Shown here: piece after piece, positions 45,882 through 55,990 of the stretch
Position numbering within the stretch: the first letter of the stretch is position 1
How the letters are laid out: each line of letters opens with the position of its first letter
The notes under the pieces: generated by a model
Told to the model about the DNA's origin: nothing
The model's database searches: none
What the model saw: only the letters and a program-made list of their open reading frames with translations
Program-made: the position numbers and the translations under genes
Source of the DNA: Actinospineispora acaciae DSM 45401
GTDB lineage: Bacteria; Actinomycetota; Actinomycetes; Mycobacteriales; Pseudonocardiaceae
Direction: 5' to 3'
NCBI RefSeq assembly: GCF_000620785.1
Contig: NZ_JIAI01000014.1
Coordinates: 124,001-188,000 of the forward strand
DNA length: 64,000 bases

Positions 45882-46724
45882 TCAGAGCGCTGGTGCGGCG
45901 AGGTTGAAGACGCGTTCGGCGTTGCGGCGGGCCGCGTCGGCCACGGCGTCCGGGTCGGCACCTCGGGCGGCGGCCAGCCCGCGCACCGTCCACGGCAGGC
46001 AGTACGGCTCGTTCGCCCGGCCCCGGTGCGGGTGCGGGGTGAGGAACGGGGCGTCCGTCTCCACCAGCAACAGCTCGGACGGCACCAGTGCGGCGGCCTC
46101 GCGCAGCGGCGCGGCGTTGCGGAAGGTGACGGTGCCGGCGAACGAGGTGTAGTAGCCGGCGTCCGCACAGGCCCGCGCCAGCGTGGCGTCACCGGAGAAG
46201 CAGTGGAAGATCACGCCGGCGTCCGGGGCGCCCTCGGAGCGCAGCACCGCCAGCACGTCGTCGTGGGCGTCCCGGTCGTGGATCATGACCGGTTTGGACA
46301 GCCGCTTGGCCAGGTCGATGTGCCAGGCGAACGCCTCGCGCTGTTCGTCGGGCGCGGCGCACCCCGGCATCCGCCCGGGCCAGTAGTGGTCCAGCCCGGT
46401 CTCCCCGACGGCCACCGCGCGCGGCGAGGCGGCCAGCTTCTCGATCTCCGCGCGCGCGGCGTCGTCCAACGCGTTCGCCCGGGTCGGATGCAGCGCAACG
46501 GCCGCGCTCACCCGCTCGTCCGCCTCGGCCGCCGTGAGAACCCACCGCGCGGAGTCCAGGTCGTCGGCCACGGTGACCGCCCGTACCACCCCCACCGCGG
46601 CGGCCCTGTCCATCGCCGCCCGCACGTCCTCGGCGGTGACGCATCCGCACGCATCCAGGTGCGTGTGCGAGTCGATCACCGCCGCCCCGAGTGGCTCCGG
46701 CGCCGGCGGCCGCTCCCGCCTCAC
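45882..46724 (-). CDS. tatD: TatD-family metal-dependent DNase
   Basis: A 280-residue amidohydrolase-fold nuclease. Metal and active-site motifs are AVIDSHTHLDACG, AVGETGLDHYW, VMIHDRDAHDD, VIFHCFSGDA and LLLVETDAPFLTP. TatD proteins are 3'-5' exonucleases in DNA repair/quality control; here the gene is in the conserved actinobacterial metG-tatD-rpfB-ksgA-ispE order. The start is GTG 46724. A dispersed-family hairpin lies between it and metG. Confidence 0.95.
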   Translation of the reverse strand: MRRERPPAPEPLGAAVIDSHTHLDACGCVTAEDVRAAMDRAAAVGVVRAVTVADDLDSARWVLTAAEADERVSAAVALHPTRANALDDAARAEIEKLAASPRAVAVGETGLDHYWPGRMPGCAAPDEQREAFAWHIDLAKRLSKPVMIHDRDAHDDVLAVLRSEGAPDAGVIFHCFSGDATLARACADAGYYTSFAGTVTFRNAAPLREAAALVPSELLLVETDAPFLTPHPHRGRANEPYCLPWTVRGLAAARGADPDAVADAARRNAERVFNLAAPAL

Positions 46725-46730
46725 GTCCCT

Positions 46731-46778
46731 ACCCGTGAGTGGCTAGGGGTGCTATGGCGCCCATTACCACTCACGGGT
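46731..46778. repeat. dispersed hairpin family, copy 4
   Basis: The outer arms ACCCGTGAGTGG / CCACTCACGGGT pair perfectly (12 bp); the inner part is imperfect but keeps GCTATGGCGCCC. The TGA stop of metG (46771-46773) is in the right arm. It lies between co-directional metG and tatD, so if it terminates it uncouples them. Confidence 0.88.
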
Positions 46779-48564
46779 TGATGGGCGCCCAGTCCGGGCC
46801 GGTCTCGCCGAGCGACGGGTCGAGCTTGGTGAACAGCGGCGTCGGCTTGGCCAGCGGGCGGCCGACCTCGATCGGCGTGGACGCCCAACTGGCCTGTTCG
46901 GCGGCGTAGTCGCCGGTCAGGACCGGGTAGTCCGGGCCGTCGCCGAGCTCGGGGACGGTGCGGATCTCGGGCTGCGCGGCCCACACCCCCGACCCGCCGA
47001 GCGCCTCGTGCACCTTCTGCGCGGCGTGCGGGAGGAACGGTGTGAGCAGCGTGTTCGCGTCCTGGACGACCTGCAGCGCGGTGTGCAGGATGGTGTCGCG
47101 GCGCTCCGGGTCGTCCTTGCGCTTCCACGGCTCCTGGTCGGAGATGTACTTGTTGGCCGCCGAGACCACCCGCAGCGCCTCGGTGATGGCCTGCTTGAAC
47201 CGGCTGCGGGCGAGCAGCCCGCCGACGGTGTCGAAACCGGCCTTCGAGACCGCCAGCAGCTCGCGGTCGGCATCCACCGGCGCGGTCGGGCGCGGCACCG
47301 AGCCGACGTTCTTGTGCGCCATCGAGACGGACCTGTTGACCAGGTTGCCCCACTCGTTGGCCAGCTCGAAGTTGATCCTCCGGACGAACTCGTCCCAGGT
47401 GAAGTCCGTGTCCTGGTTCTCCGGCCCGGCCACCGAGATGAAGTAGCGCAGCGCGTCCGGCCCGTACTCGCGCAGGAAGTCGCCCACGTAGATCACGGTG
47501 CCCCGGGACGTGGAGAACTTCGAGCCGCTCATGGTCAGGAACTCCGACGAGACGATCTCGTCGGGCAGGTTCAGCGTGCCGAACGCGCCCGGCCGCCCGC
47601 CCCGGTCCCCGGCGCCGTTCTGGCCGAGCAGCAGCGCCGGCCAGATCACCGAGTGGAAGACGATGTTGTCCTTGCCCATGAAGTAGAAGCCGGTGGCCTC
47701 CGGATCGCACCACCACTGCTTCCAGGCGTCCGCGTCCGCGCCGTAGCGCCGCGCCCACTCCACCGACGCGGACAGGTAGCCGATCACCGCGTCGAACCAG
47801 ACGTAGAGCCGCTTCATCGGCAGGTCGCGCCAGCCGTCCAGCGGGATCGGCACGCCCCAGTCCAGGTCGCGGGTGATCGGGCGCGGCTTGAGGTCGTCGA
47901 GCAGGTTCATGGAGAACTTCAGGACGTTCGGCCGCCAGTCCGTGCGCTTGGACAGCCAGGAGCCGAGCGACTCGGCGAACGCCGGCAGGTCGAGGAAGAA
48001 GTGCTCGGTCTCGACGAACTCCGGCGTCTCACCGTTGATCTTGGAGCGCGGGTTGATCAGGTCGGCGGGGTCGAGCTGGTTGCCGCAGTTGTCGCACTGG
48101 TCGCCGCGCGCGCCCTCGTACCCGCAGATCGGGCAGGTGCCCTCGATGTAGCGGTCCGGCAGGGTGCGGCCGGTGGACGGGCTGACCGCGCCCATCGCGG
48201 TCTTCGCCACCACGTACCCGTTGCGGTGCAGCGCGAGGAACAGCTCCTGCACCACCTCGTAGTGGGTGGCCGTGGTGGTGCGGGTGAACAGGTCGTAGGA
48301 CAGCCCGAGCCCCTGCAGGTCCTCGACGATCACGCGGTTGTACTTGTCCGCGAGCGCGCGCGGGGTGACGCCCTCCGCGTCGGCCTGCACCTGGATCGGC
48401 GTGCCGTGCTCGTCCGTACCCGAGACCATGAGCACCCGGTTGCCCGCCATCCGCTGGTAGCGGGAGAAGACGTCGGAGGGCACACCGAAACCGGAAACAT
48501 GGCCGATGTGCCTCGGCCCGTTGGCGTATGGCCACGCCACGGCTGTCAGCACGCGGGAACTCAT
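46771..48564 (-). CDS. metG: methionyl-tRNA synthetase
   Basis: A 597-residue class Ia synthetase. The HIGH box is [20 protein letters not shown] at the start, the KMSKS variant is [10 protein letters not shown], and a single zinc knuckle ([20 protein letters not shown]) is intact. ATG 48564 (MSSRVLTAV) is clear by homology. It charges Met-tRNA for initiation and elongation. The C-terminus ends INP inside a dispersed-family hairpin, and there is no C-terminal tRNA-binding EMAP-type domain. Confidence 0.97.
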   Translation of the reverse strand: MSSRVLTAVAWPYANGPRHIGHVSGFGVPSDVFSRYQRMAGNRVLMVSGTDEHGTPIQVQADAEGVTPRALADKYNRVIVEDLQGLGLSYDLFTRTTTATHYEVVQELFLALHRNGYVVAKTAMGAVSPSTGRTLPDRYIEGTCPICGYEGARGDQCDNCGNQLDPADLINPRSKINGETPEFVETEHFFLDLPAFAESLGSWLSKRTDWRPNVLKFSMNLLDDLKPRPITRDLDWGVPIPLDGWRDLPMKRLYVWFDAVIGYLSASVEWARRYGADADAWKQWWCDPEATGFYFMGKDNIVFHSVIWPALLLGQNGAGDRGGRPGAFGTLNLPDEIVSSEFLTMSGSKFSTSRGTVIYVGDFLREYGPDALRYFISVAGPENQDTDFTWDEFVRRINFELANEWGNLVNRSVSMAHKNVGSVPRPTAPVDADRELLAVSKAGFDTVGGLLARSRFKQAITEALRVVSAANKYISDQEPWKRKDDPERRDTILHTALQVVQDANTLLTPFLPHAAQKVHEALGGSGVWAAQPEIRTVPELGDGPDYPVLTGDYAAEQASWASTPIEVGRPLAKPTPLFTKLDPSLGETGPDWAPINP

Positions 48565-48658
48565 ACGTACCAGCCTATTCGTACCCCGCCACCGCCTTTC
48601 CGCGCGCCCGCCCCGAGCCGGGGCACGGTGACCACCGCACCCCGGCCGGGCGGCTGGC

Positions 48659-49432
48659 TCAGGAGCCCTCGAGCGAGCCGGCCAGGGCGAACGCCGCACC
48701 GAACGGGTCGGTCACGAACGCCATCCGTCCGTACGGGGTGTCGGTGGGGGCCTGCTGCACGCTGCCGCCGCCGCGCTCGACGGCCGCCACCGCGGCGTCC
48801 ACGTCGGCCACGGAGAAGTACGCCACCCAGTGGCTCGGGGTGCCGTCCGGGGCGCCCATCATGCCGCCCAGGCCGCCGGCGATCTCGCCGTTGACCTTGA
48901 AGAGCCCGTAGTCGGGCGGGGCGTCCGGGATCGGCTCGTAGGTGTAGCCGAACACCGCGGTGTAGAACCGCTTGCCGGCCTCCGGGTCGGTGAGCCTGGC
49001 GTCCTCCCAGGCCAGCGAGCCGGGCTCGTTGGCGATGTTCGCGCCGATCGCCGCCTTGGCCTGCCAGACACCGAACGCCCCGCCGGTGTTGTCCAGCGCG
49101 ACCAGGATCCGGCCCTGGTCGCCGATGTCGAACGGCTCGACGATGACGGTGCCGCCGTTCTCGGCGACCAGCTTCGCGGTGGCGTCGGCGTCGTCGGAGG
49201 CCAGGAACACCGTCCAGGCGACCGGCTGGCCCGGCTGCTGCAGCGGGCCGATCGCGGCGGCGACCCGGTCGCCGACCTGGCACATGTGGTAGTGCCCGTA
49301 CTCCGCACCGGTGTCGGTGAACGTCCAGCCCATGACGGGGCCGTAGAACTCGGTGGCCGCCTTGACGTCGGGTACCGAGAGGTCGACCCAGCACGGCGTG
49401 CCGGCGGGCCATGGGGTGTCGCGGGTGGGCAT
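48659..49432 (-). CDS. two-domain VOC (glyoxalase-fold) protein
   Basis: A 257-residue protein made of two tandem vicinal-oxygen-chelate modules. Module 1 starts at [23 protein letters not shown]; module 2 starts near [24 protein letters not shown] and ends [11 protein letters not shown]. Such two-domain proteins include resistance and hydroxylase-like family members, many uncharacterised. An SD ACGGAGC lies about 8 bases before ATG 49432. It is alone, upstream of metG on the same strand. Confidence 0.85.
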   Translation of the reverse strand: MPTRDTPWPAGTPCWVDLSVPDVKAATEFYGPVMGWTFTDTGAEYGHYHMCQVGDRVAAAIGPLQQPGQPVAWTVFLASDDADATAKLVAENGGTVIVEPFDIGDQGRILVALDNTGGAFGVWQAKAAIGANIANEPGSLAWEDARLTDPEAGKRFYTAVFGYTYEPIPDAPPDYGLFKVNGEIAGGLGGMMGAPDGTPSHWVAYFSVADVDAAVAAVERGGGSVQQAPTDTPYGRMAFVTDPFGAAFALAGSLEGS

Positions 49433-49553
49433 AGCGCGCTCCGTTCCATCTGTTCGGGACTGTCTGTTCGGGACTGCGGGCGGCCATCAAAGCACCGGCC
49501 ACCGACAGGACGCGTCCGCCAAACGACCGACGCCGGCGGGAAGCTGAGGGCGG

Positions 49554-50603
49554 GTGCGCGCGTTGTCCAAGAGCGTGCCCCGATTCGACATTCCGTTGTC
49601 AGTGCTCGACCTCGCCCCGATCGGCGCCGGCTCGGACGCCGGTACCGCGCTGACCAGCACCGTCAAGCTGGCCAAGGACACCGAGCGGCTGGGCTACCAC
49701 CGGTTCTGGGTGGCCGAGCACCACAACATGCCGGGCATCGCCAGCTCCGCGCCGGCCGTGCTGCTGGCGCACCTGGCCACCGCGACGAGCACCATCCGGG
49801 TCGGGTCCGGCGGCGTGATGCTGCCCAACCATCCGCCGCTGGTGGTGGCCGAGCAGTTCGGCATGCTGGAGGCGCTGCACCCCGGCCGCGTCGACCTCGG
49901 CATCGGCCGCGCCCCCGGCACCGACCCGGTCACCGCGCAGGCGTTGCGGCGCGCGGCGAACCCGCTGTCCGCCGAGGAGTTCCCCGAGCAGCTCACCGAG
50001 CTGATGCGCTACTTCGCCGAGCCCAGCGAGCGGGGCGTGACGGCGGTGCCCGGCCTCGGCGACCCGCCGGACGTCTGGCTGCTCGGCTCCAGCGGCTACA
50101 GCGCCCAGGTGGCCGGGCTGCTCGGGCTGCCGTTCGCGTTCGCGCACCACTTCAGCGCGGCCAACACGCTGCCCGCGCTGGCCCTGTACCGGGAGCGGTT
50201 CCGCCCGTCCGCGCGGCTGAAGGAGCCGTACGCGCTGGTCTGCGCGGCGGTGGTGGCGGCGGAGGACGACGAGCGGGCGCGCTGGCTGGCCGGCCCGGGG
50301 GCGCTGTCGTTCCTGCGGCTGCGCCAGGGCAACCCCGGCCGGGTGCCCACCCCGGAGGAGGCCGCCGCGTACCCGTACTCCGACATCGAGAAGAGCTTCG
50401 TGGCCGACCGCCAGTCCAGCCAGATCATCGGCGGCCCGGACACCGTGCTCAAGGGCATCTCCGAGCTGCTCGAACAGACCCGGGCGGACGAGCTGATGAT
50501 CACCACCATGGTGCACGGCCCCGCCGACCGGCTGCGCAGCTACGAGCTGGTGGCGGAGCTGGCCGAGCTGTCGGGACCGCCGGCCGAGACGCTCGCCGAG
50601 TAG
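49554..50603 (+). CDS. LLM-class flavin-dependent monooxygenase
   Basis: A 349-residue luciferase-family oxidoreductase: [55 protein letters not shown] and the phosphate-binding [14 protein letters not shown] are all typical of the group using FMNH2 or F420. GTG start, SD TGAGGGCGG. Its 3' end overlaps the convergent rsmI 3' end by 64 bp, so both proteins use the same DNA in opposite frames there. Substrate unknown. Confidence 0.88.
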   Translation: MRALSKSVPRFDIPLSVLDLAPIGAGSDAGTALTSTVKLAKDTERLGYHRFWVAEHHNMPGIASSAPAVLLAHLATATSTIRVGSGGVMLPNHPPLVVAEQFGMLEALHPGRVDLGIGRAPGTDPVTAQALRRAANPLSAEEFPEQLTELMRYFAEPSERGVTAVPGLGDPPDVWLLGSSGYSAQVAGLLGLPFAFAHHFSAANTLPALALYRERFRPSARLKEPYALVCAAVVAAEDDERARWLAGPGALSFLRLRQGNPGRVPTPEEAAAYPYSDIEKSFVADRQSSQIIGGPDTVLKGISELLEQTRADELMITTMVHGPADRLRSYELVAELAELSGPPAETLAE

Positions 50604-51421
50604 AGCTCGCGCTTCGACACCCCGGTCCCGGCGGCCACCGCGCTGACCGCGTCCTTGAGCCGCTCGCCGCCGTCCACCCGGGCACGCACCGAGGCGACCA
50701 GCTCGTCCATCGGCACCGACCCGGGGGCCGCGCCGCCGAGCACCACGGTGATCTCGCCGAGCACCTCGTTGTCGGACGCCCACGCCGCCAGCTCACCCAG
50801 CGGGCCGCGCAGCACCTGCTCGTGGGTCTTGGTCAGCTCGCGGCACACGGCGGCCGGGCGCCGCGCCCCGAGCACCGACACCGCATCGGCCAGCGTGGCG
50901 GCCAGCCGGCGCGGCGACTCGAAGAACACCGCCGTGCGCGGCTCGCGCTCCAGCGCGGACAGCCACCGCCGTCGCTCGCCCGGCCGGCGCGGCGCGAACC
51001 CCTCGAAGCAGAACCTGTCGCACGGCAGCCCGGAGACGGCGAGCGCGGTGGTCACCGCCGACGGCCCCGGCAGGCAACTGACCGCCAGCCCCGCCGCCAC
51101 GCACGCACTGACCAGCCGAAACCCGGGGTCGGAGACGGACGGCATGCCCGCGTCCGTGACCACCAGGACGGTCTGCCCCTCCCGCACCGCCGCGACCAGC
51201 GCCGGCGTCCGCGCCACCTCCACCGCGTCGTAGTGGCTGACCACCCGCCCTCGGATGTCCACCCCGAGCGCGGCGGCCAGCCGGCGCAGCCTGCGGGTGT
51301 CCTCGGCGGCGATCACGTCCGCGCCGCCCAGCGCCTCGACCAGCCGGGCTGACGCGTCGCCGGGGTGGCCCAGCGGCGTGGCGGCCAGCACCAGCCGTCC
51401 CTCGCCAACCCCGTCCGTCAC
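50540..51421 (-). CDS. rsmI: 16S rRNA (cytidine1402-2'-O)-methyltransferase
   Basis: A 293-residue tetrapyrrole-methylase-fold enzyme. The conserved blocks are [73 protein letters not shown] and [12 protein letters not shown]. It 2'-O-methylates C1402 in the 30S P site. Its C-terminus overlaps the flavin monooxygenase by 64 bp. In mycobacteria rsmI is divergent from pmt; here a quinone reductase and a TetR gene are inserted between them. Confidence 0.94.
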   Translation of the reverse strand: MTDGVGEGRLVLAATPLGHPGDASARLVEALGGADVIAAEDTRRLRRLAAALGVDIRGRVVSHYDAVEVARTPALVAAVREGQTVLVVTDAGMPSVSDPGFRLVSACVAAGLAVSCLPGPSAVTTALAVSGLPCDRFCFEGFAPRRPGERRRWLSALEREPRTAVFFESPRRLAATLADAVSVLGARRPAAVCRELTKTHEQVLRGPLGELAAWASDNEVLGEITVVLGGAAPGSVPMDELVASVRARVDGGERLKDAVSAVAAGTGVSKRELYSASVSAGGPDSSASSATSS

Positions 51422-51436
51422 GGCGGCCAGCGTAAG

Positions 51437-52387
51437 TCACGGCGTGAGCACGACCCTGCCGAACACCTCGCCGGCGTCCATCTTCCGGTGCGCCAGCGCC
51501 GCCCGTTCCAACGGCAACACCTCGTGCACCACCGAACGCAGCTCGCCTCGGGCGGTCGCGGCGAACTGCTCGGTCCGCACCGCGCGTTGATCGGACGCGG
51601 CCACCGTGTCGGCGCTGAAGGTGGCGAACGACAGCGACCGGCGGAACGCCGCGAGCATCGCCGCGCCGAAGTCCGCCGGAGGAAGACCGCCGACCACCCC
51701 GACCGCCACCATGCGCCCGTTCGGGTTGAGCTTGCCGAAGAACGACGGCAGGTCCGCGCCGGCCACCACATCGATGATCACGTCGTACCCCGAACCGCCT
51801 TCGCCGGACCGGCCCAGCACGTGGGTCGCCCCAAGCGCACGCAGCCGCTCGCCCCGCTCGGCCGAGGACGTCGTGACCGCCACCGCGCCGGCACCGCCAA
51901 GGGCCGCAAGCTGCACCGTCATGATCCCGATGCTGCCCGCCGCGCCCCGCACCAGCACCGACTCGCCGGGTTCGAAGTGGGCATGCGAAAGGCCGAAGCG
52001 CGCCACCACCCCGGAGCCGCCGACCGTCACCGCGTCGACCGCCGACAGGCCCTCGGGAAGCGGGACGACCTCCCCCACCGCCGCGACGGCATGCTCGACA
52101 TACCCGCCGCCCAGCCCGGTGAACGCCCACACCCGCCGCCCGACCCACGACGCGTCCACCCCGTCACCGACCGCGGTCACCCTCCCCGCCACCTCGCTAC
52201 CGAGAATGTGCCCTTCCCGGAATCCATTGGCGCCGAGCGTGCCGCGCCGGATCACGGCGTCGACGCCGCCCACGCCGACCGCCTCGACCCCGACCAGCAC
52301 CTGCCCATCCCCCGGAGCCGGGGTCGGGAGATCGATGACCGCCATGCCGTCAGGACTTCCGAACGCCCGGATCGCAACCGCCTTCAT
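51437..52387 (-). CDS. zinc-independent quinone oxidoreductase (MDR family)
   Basis: A 316-residue NAD(P)H quinone reductase-like protein. MKAVAIRAFGSPDGMAVIDLPTPAPG opens the GroES-like domain; the Rossmann motif is LVRGAAGSIGIMTVQLAALGG. The structural zinc Cys cluster is absent, as in QOR. It is divergent from a TetR gene with a 51-bp gap, suggesting that regulator controls it. It follows the rsmI start by 15 bp on the same strand. Confidence 0.88.
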   Translation of the reverse strand: MKAVAIRAFGSPDGMAVIDLPTPAPGDGQVLVGVEAVGVGGVDAVIRRGTLGANGFREGHILGSEVAGRVTAVGDGVDASWVGRRVWAFTGLGGGYVEHAVAAVGEVVPLPEGLSAVDAVTVGGSGVVARFGLSHAHFEPGESVLVRGAAGSIGIMTVQLAALGGAGAVAVTTSSAERGERLRALGATHVLGRSGEGGSGYDVIIDVVAGADLPSFFGKLNPNGRMVAVGVVGGLPPADFGAAMLAAFRRSLSFATFSADTVAASDQRAVRTEQFAATARGELRSVVHEVLPLERAALAHRKMDAGEVFGRVVLTP

Positions 52388-52438
52388 GCCTTCGGACGTT
52401 ATACGGACGCCCCCGTCCAGTTAGCTAAAGTGAGAGCG

Positions 52439-53056
52439 GTGACGGACCGTTTGCCTCGTTCCGATGCCCGGGAGAACCGCGAACGCATCCTCGACGCCGC
52501 CCGCGCGGTGTTCGCCGCCGACGGCCTGAACGTGCCGATGCGGGAGATCGCCCGCCGCGCCGGGGTCGGGCCGGCCACCCTCTACCGCCACTTCCCGACC
52601 AAGGAGGCGCTGGCCACCGAGGCGTTCGCCGACCAGATGCGCGCCTGCCAGGCCGTCGTCGAGGACGGGCTCGCCGACCCGGATCCGTGGCGCGGCTTCC
52701 GCCTGGTGATCGAGAAGATCTGCGAGCTGCACGCCCGCGACCGGGGCTTCACCTCGGCGTTCATCTCGACCTTCCCCCGCGCGATGGACTTCGCCGCGAG
52801 CCGCGAGCACGCGCTCAGGTCGGTCGCCGAGCTGGCCCGCCGCGCCAAACAGACCGGCCGGCTGCGCGCCGACTTCGTCCTGGACGACCTGATCCTGATG
52901 TTCATGGCCAACGGCGGCATCCAGGCCGTCTCACCGGCCGCCCGGGTCGCGGCGTCCCGGCGCTTCGCCGCGCTCGCGATCCAGGCGTTCCAGGCCTCTC
53001 CGGCGCACTCGCCGCTACCGCCGGTGGCCCGGTTGGCCGTCGCGGCACTTCCATGA
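52439..53056 (+). CDS. TetR-family regulator divergent from a quinone reductase
   Basis: A 205-residue TetR with HTH RENRERILDAARAVFAADGLNVPMREIARRAGVGPATLYRHFPTKE and a generic C-terminal domain. The start is GTG 52439 or GTG 52430. The narrow gap to the quinone reductase start contains TTAGCTAA at 52421-52428 and TTATAC near 52399-52404, candidate operator and promoter elements. Redox- or quinone-responsive control is plausible from the pairing but not shown. Confidence 0.88.
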   Translation: MTDRLPRSDARENRERILDAARAVFAADGLNVPMREIARRAGVGPATLYRHFPTKEALATEAFADQMRACQAVVEDGLADPDPWRGFRLVIEKICELHARDRGFTSAFISTFPRAMDFAASREHALRSVAELARRAKQTGRLRADFVLDDLILMFMANGGIQAVSPAARVAASRRFAALAIQAFQASPAHSPLPPVARLAVAALP

Positions 53057-53119
53057 TGTGACCGCGTCGCACGGTGTGGCGGCGGTCGAGGCGGCCGACG
53101 CCCCCTACGATCGGTCGGC

Positions 53120-54733
53120 GTGGTGAGCCAGCTCGAGTCGGTGCGCACCTCCCGGCCGGGCTGGCGGGGCGTTCGCTCCGGCCTGTTACCCCTCGGCCGG
53201 TGGCCGGCGCCCCGGATCCCCGGCACCCCTCCGACCGGTCCCGAGCGCGAATGGCTGCTGCGCCGGCCGATGCCGACGGACCGGCTGCCCAGCTGGCTGC
53301 TGGCGATCATGCTCGCGTTCATCGGCGGGATCCTGCGGTTCTACCGGCTGGGGTACCCGACCGACGACGGCACGCCGGTGTTCGACGAGAAGCACTACGT
53401 GCCGCAGGCGTGGCAGATGTTGCGCAACGGCGGGGTGGAGGACAACCCGGGCTACGAGCTGGTGGTGCACCCGCCGCTGGCCAAGCAGCTGATCGCGGTC
53501 GGCGAGTGGCTGGTCGGCTACGACGGGGTGGGCTGGCGGCTGTCGGCGGCGGTGATCGGCACGCTGTGCATCCTGCTGCTGGTCCGGATCGTGCGCCGGA
53601 TGACCCGCTCCACCCTGTGCGGGGTGCTGGCCGGGGTCCTGCTGATCTGCGACGGGGTCAGCTTCGTCTCGTCCCGCATGGGCATGCTCGACATCTTCCT
53701 GACCTTCTTCGTGCTGGCCTCGTTCGGCGCGCTGGTGGTCGACCGCGACGACGTGCGCGCCCGGCTGGCCGACGTGGTGGCCCAGGGACGCGTCAGCGAG
53801 TCCCCGTACGGACCGAGGCTGGGCATGCGCTGGTGGCGTTTCGGCGCCGGGGTGCTGCTCGGCATGGCGTGCGCCGTCAAGTGGTCGGGCGTGTACTGGG
53901 TGATCGCGTTCGGGCTGCTCTGCGTGGCCTGGGACGTCGCGGCCCGGCGCGCGGCCGGGGTGCGCAGGCCGTGGGTCGGGGCGTTGGTACGTGACGTCGG
54001 CCCTGGGCTGTGGGCGCTGGTGGCGGTGCCGGTGCTGCTGTACCTGGCCAGTTGGTGGGCCTGGTTCGCCAGCGAGACCGGCACCGACCGGTACCAGGTG
54101 GGCCGGGGCATCGGCACCGACGGCCCGTTCGCGTTCGTGCCCGACGCGCTGCGCTCGCTGTGGTACTACAGCGGGCATGTGCTGTCCTTCCACGAAGGCC
54201 TGCACACCAACAAGGCCGACCCGCATCCCTGGGAGTCCAAGCCCTGGACCTGGCCGATGGGCCTGCGCCCGATGCTGTACTACTACTCCGGCGCCGCCCA
54301 GGGCTGCAACGCCGCCCAGTGCATCAGCGCCACCATGCTGATCGGCACCCCGGCGCTGTGGTGGCTCAGCCCGGCGGCGCTCGGGTGGGCGGTGTGGCGC
54401 TCGCTGACCAGGTTCGACTGGCGCTACGCCGGCGCGCTGGTCGGCTATCTGGCCGGCTACCTGCCCTGGTTCGTCGAGCTGGACCGGCAGATGTACTACT
54501 TCTACGCCACCCCGATGGCCCCGTTCCTGATCATCGCGATCACGCTCGGGCTGGCCGAGATCCTGGGGCCGGCTCGCGCCGGACCGGAGCGGCGGGCCAC
54601 CGGGCTACTCGTCGTCTCGCTCTATGTGGGCCTGGCGGTGGCGAACTTCGCCTGGCTCTGGCCGGTCATGGTCGGCGACCCCATCACGCCGAGCCACTGG
54701 GACGCCGAGATGTGGCTGCCCTCGTGGCGGTAA
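53120..54733 (+). CDS. pmt: dolichyl-phosphate-mannose--protein mannosyltransferase (GT39)
   Basis: A 537-residue polytopic membrane enzyme that transfers mannose from polyprenyl-phosphate-mannose to Ser/Thr of exported proteins. The first-loop DE motif is in TPVFDEKHYVPQAWQML, followed by HPPLAKQLIAVGEW and SRMGMLDIFLTFFVLASF; about ten hydrophobic segments follow. It matches the mycobacterial Rv1002c type, which is also linked to rsmI in that genus. It modifies secreted proteins and lipoproteins. Confidence 0.95.
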   Translation: MVSQLESVRTSRPGWRGVRSGLLPLGRWPAPRIPGTPPTGPEREWLLRRPMPTDRLPSWLLAIMLAFIGGILRFYRLGYPTDDGTPVFDEKHYVPQAWQMLRNGGVEDNPGYELVVHPPLAKQLIAVGEWLVGYDGVGWRLSAAVIGTLCILLLVRIVRRMTRSTLCGVLAGVLLICDGVSFVSSRMGMLDIFLTFFVLASFGALVVDRDDVRARLADVVAQGRVSESPYGPRLGMRWWRFGAGVLLGMACAVKWSGVYWVIAFGLLCVAWDVAARRAAGVRRPWVGALVRDVGPGLWALVAVPVLLYLASWWAWFASETGTDRYQVGRGIGTDGPFAFVPDALRSLWYYSGHVLSFHEGLHTNKADPHPWESKPWTWPMGLRPMLYYYSGAAQGCNAAQCISATMLIGTPALWWLSPAALGWAVWRSLTRFDWRYAGALVGYLAGYLPWFVELDRQMYYFYATPMAPFLIIAITLGLAEILGPARAGPERRATGLLVVSLYVGLAVANFAWLWPVMVGDPITPSHWDAEMWLPSWR

Positions 54734-54774
54734 TTCGTAGCGAGCCGTAGCGACTGCCGCGCTAGGCTGGGTGT

Positions 54775-55068
54775 GTGGCCAGACACATCACCCAGCGCGA
54801 GCTGCGCAACGATACGCCCGCGATCATGCGGGCGATCGAAGACGGCGAGAGCTTCGTGCTCACCCGCAACGGCACGCCGATCGCCGACCTGATCCCGCAT
54901 GCCCGGCCGGCCAAGACCCGCCGCGCTACCGGCAGGGACATCATGGAGGCGGCAGCCCAGCTTCCGAAGATCGATGTCGAGCAGTTCTGGGCCGACCTCG
55001 AAAGCGTCGTCGACTACGACCCCCTCCGAGGCCCGGGCGAACCCGAGCGGACTGACGACAACCGATGA
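54775..55068 (+). CDS. Phd/YefM-type antitoxin
   Basis: A 97-residue protein. The N-terminal Phd/YefM DNA-binding module is ITQRELRNDTPAIMRAIEDGESFVLTRNGTPIADLIP. The disordered C-terminal half (DVEQFWADLESVVDYDPL) should wrap the toxin. GTG start. Its stop overlaps the PIN-toxin start by four bases (ATGA), the usual toxin-antitoxin coupling. Confidence 0.92.
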   Translation: MARHITQRELRNDTPAIMRAIEDGESFVLTRNGTPIADLIPHARPAKTRRATGRDIMEAAAQLPKIDVEQFWADLESVVDYDPLRGPGEPERTDDNR

Positions 55069-55460
55069 CGCGGTACGTGTTGGACACCTCCGCCGTGATC
55101 GATTTGCCTGCGGCTGGTCTCAACGAGAGCGATGAGTACCTGGTCAGCTCGATCACCGTGGCCGAGCTCAACGCCGGAGTCCACAAAACACCCGACCCGA
55201 TCGAGCGGGCGATCCGCGTCGACCGCCTCCTCTGGCTGGCCGAAGCGCTCGACGTACTCCCCTTCACGGAGTCCGCCGCGCGGATGTACGGCCAGCTCAC
55301 GGCGCTGATGCTCGCGGCGGGCCGGAACCCTCGCCCCCGCCGCCTGGACCTGCTCATCGCCTCGGTCGCCGCCACCCATCAGGTCCCGCTCGTGACACGC
55401 AACGCCAAGGACTTCACCGGCCTCGCGCCGCTGCTCGAGGTGGTCGACCTGAACGGCTAG
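55065..55460 (+). CDS. vapC: VapC-type PIN-domain toxin
   Basis: A 131-residue PIN ribonuclease. Acidic metal ligands are in MTRYVLDTSAVID (Asp 7), ITVAELNAG (Glu) and PRRLDLLIASVAATH (Asp), with the C-terminal LVTRNAKDFTGL also typical. It cleaves specific RNAs (tRNA or rRNA in characterised family members) when antitoxin is depleted. It overlaps the antitoxin stop and, at its own 3' end, the stop of the convergent VOC gene (CTAG). Confidence 0.93.
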   Translation: MTRYVLDTSAVIDLPAAGLNESDEYLVSSITVAELNAGVHKTPDPIERAIRVDRLLWLAEALDVLPFTESAARMYGQLTALMLAAGRNPRPRRLDLLIASVAATHQVPLVTRNAKDFTGLAPLLEVVDLNG

Positions 55461-55960
55461 CCGACCGGGTGGCCGTACATCTCGCCCAGCGGGTCGGCGA
55501 TCAGCTCGATGCGCGCGCCGTCCGGGTCCCGCAGGTAGATCGACGAGCCGCTCTCCTCCTGGTACGGCACCCCTTCGGCGTCCAGCCGGCTCCTGGCGGC
55601 GTCCCAGTTCTCCCTGGTGACGGAGATGGCCAGGTGGTGCAGCCCGCCGAGTACCTCGGCGTACTCGCCGGGGTCCACCCCCGGCAGGTCGAAGAACGCC
55701 AGCGCGTTGCCGTGGCCGACGTCGAAGAAGAAGTGCGTCGACCCGGGCAGGTCCCGGTTCTCGAACATCTCGATCAGCGGGAAGCCCAGCACGTTCTGGT
55801 AGAACTCCACGGTCCGGGTGACGTCACCGCTGATCAGCGCGGTGTGGTGGATGCCGCGCGCGGCGGTGGCCGGGCGCTGCTCACGCGGGGCCAGGTAGGT
55901 GTCCCGAACGCGGTCCCGCTCGGTGGACAGCCGGGCGCGCTCGTCTTCCGACACGGTCAT
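55457..55960 (-). CDS. VOC-family (glyoxalase/extradiol fold) protein
   Basis: A 167-residue protein with one VOC module: GIHHTALISGDVTRTVEFYQ, a middle HLAISV segment and the C-terminal RDPDGARIELIADP. Metal-ligand His/Glu positions are in HHTAL, HHLAI and ELIADP. An SD GGAGGTCC lies 7 bases before the ATG. An N-terminal extension of about 35 charged residues (SEDERARLSTERDRVRDTY) is unusual. Function unknown. Confidence 0.85.
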   Translation of the reverse strand: MTVSEDERARLSTERDRVRDTYLAPREQRPATAARGIHHTALISGDVTRTVEFYQNVLGFPLIEMFENRDLPGSTHFFFDVGHGNALAFFDLPGVDPGEYAEVLGGLHHLAISVTRENWDAARSRLDAEGVPYQEESGSSIYLRDPDGARIELIADPLGEMYGHPVG

Positions 55961-55990
55961 GATCGGACCTCCAAGGGGGTTGGACGCCCC

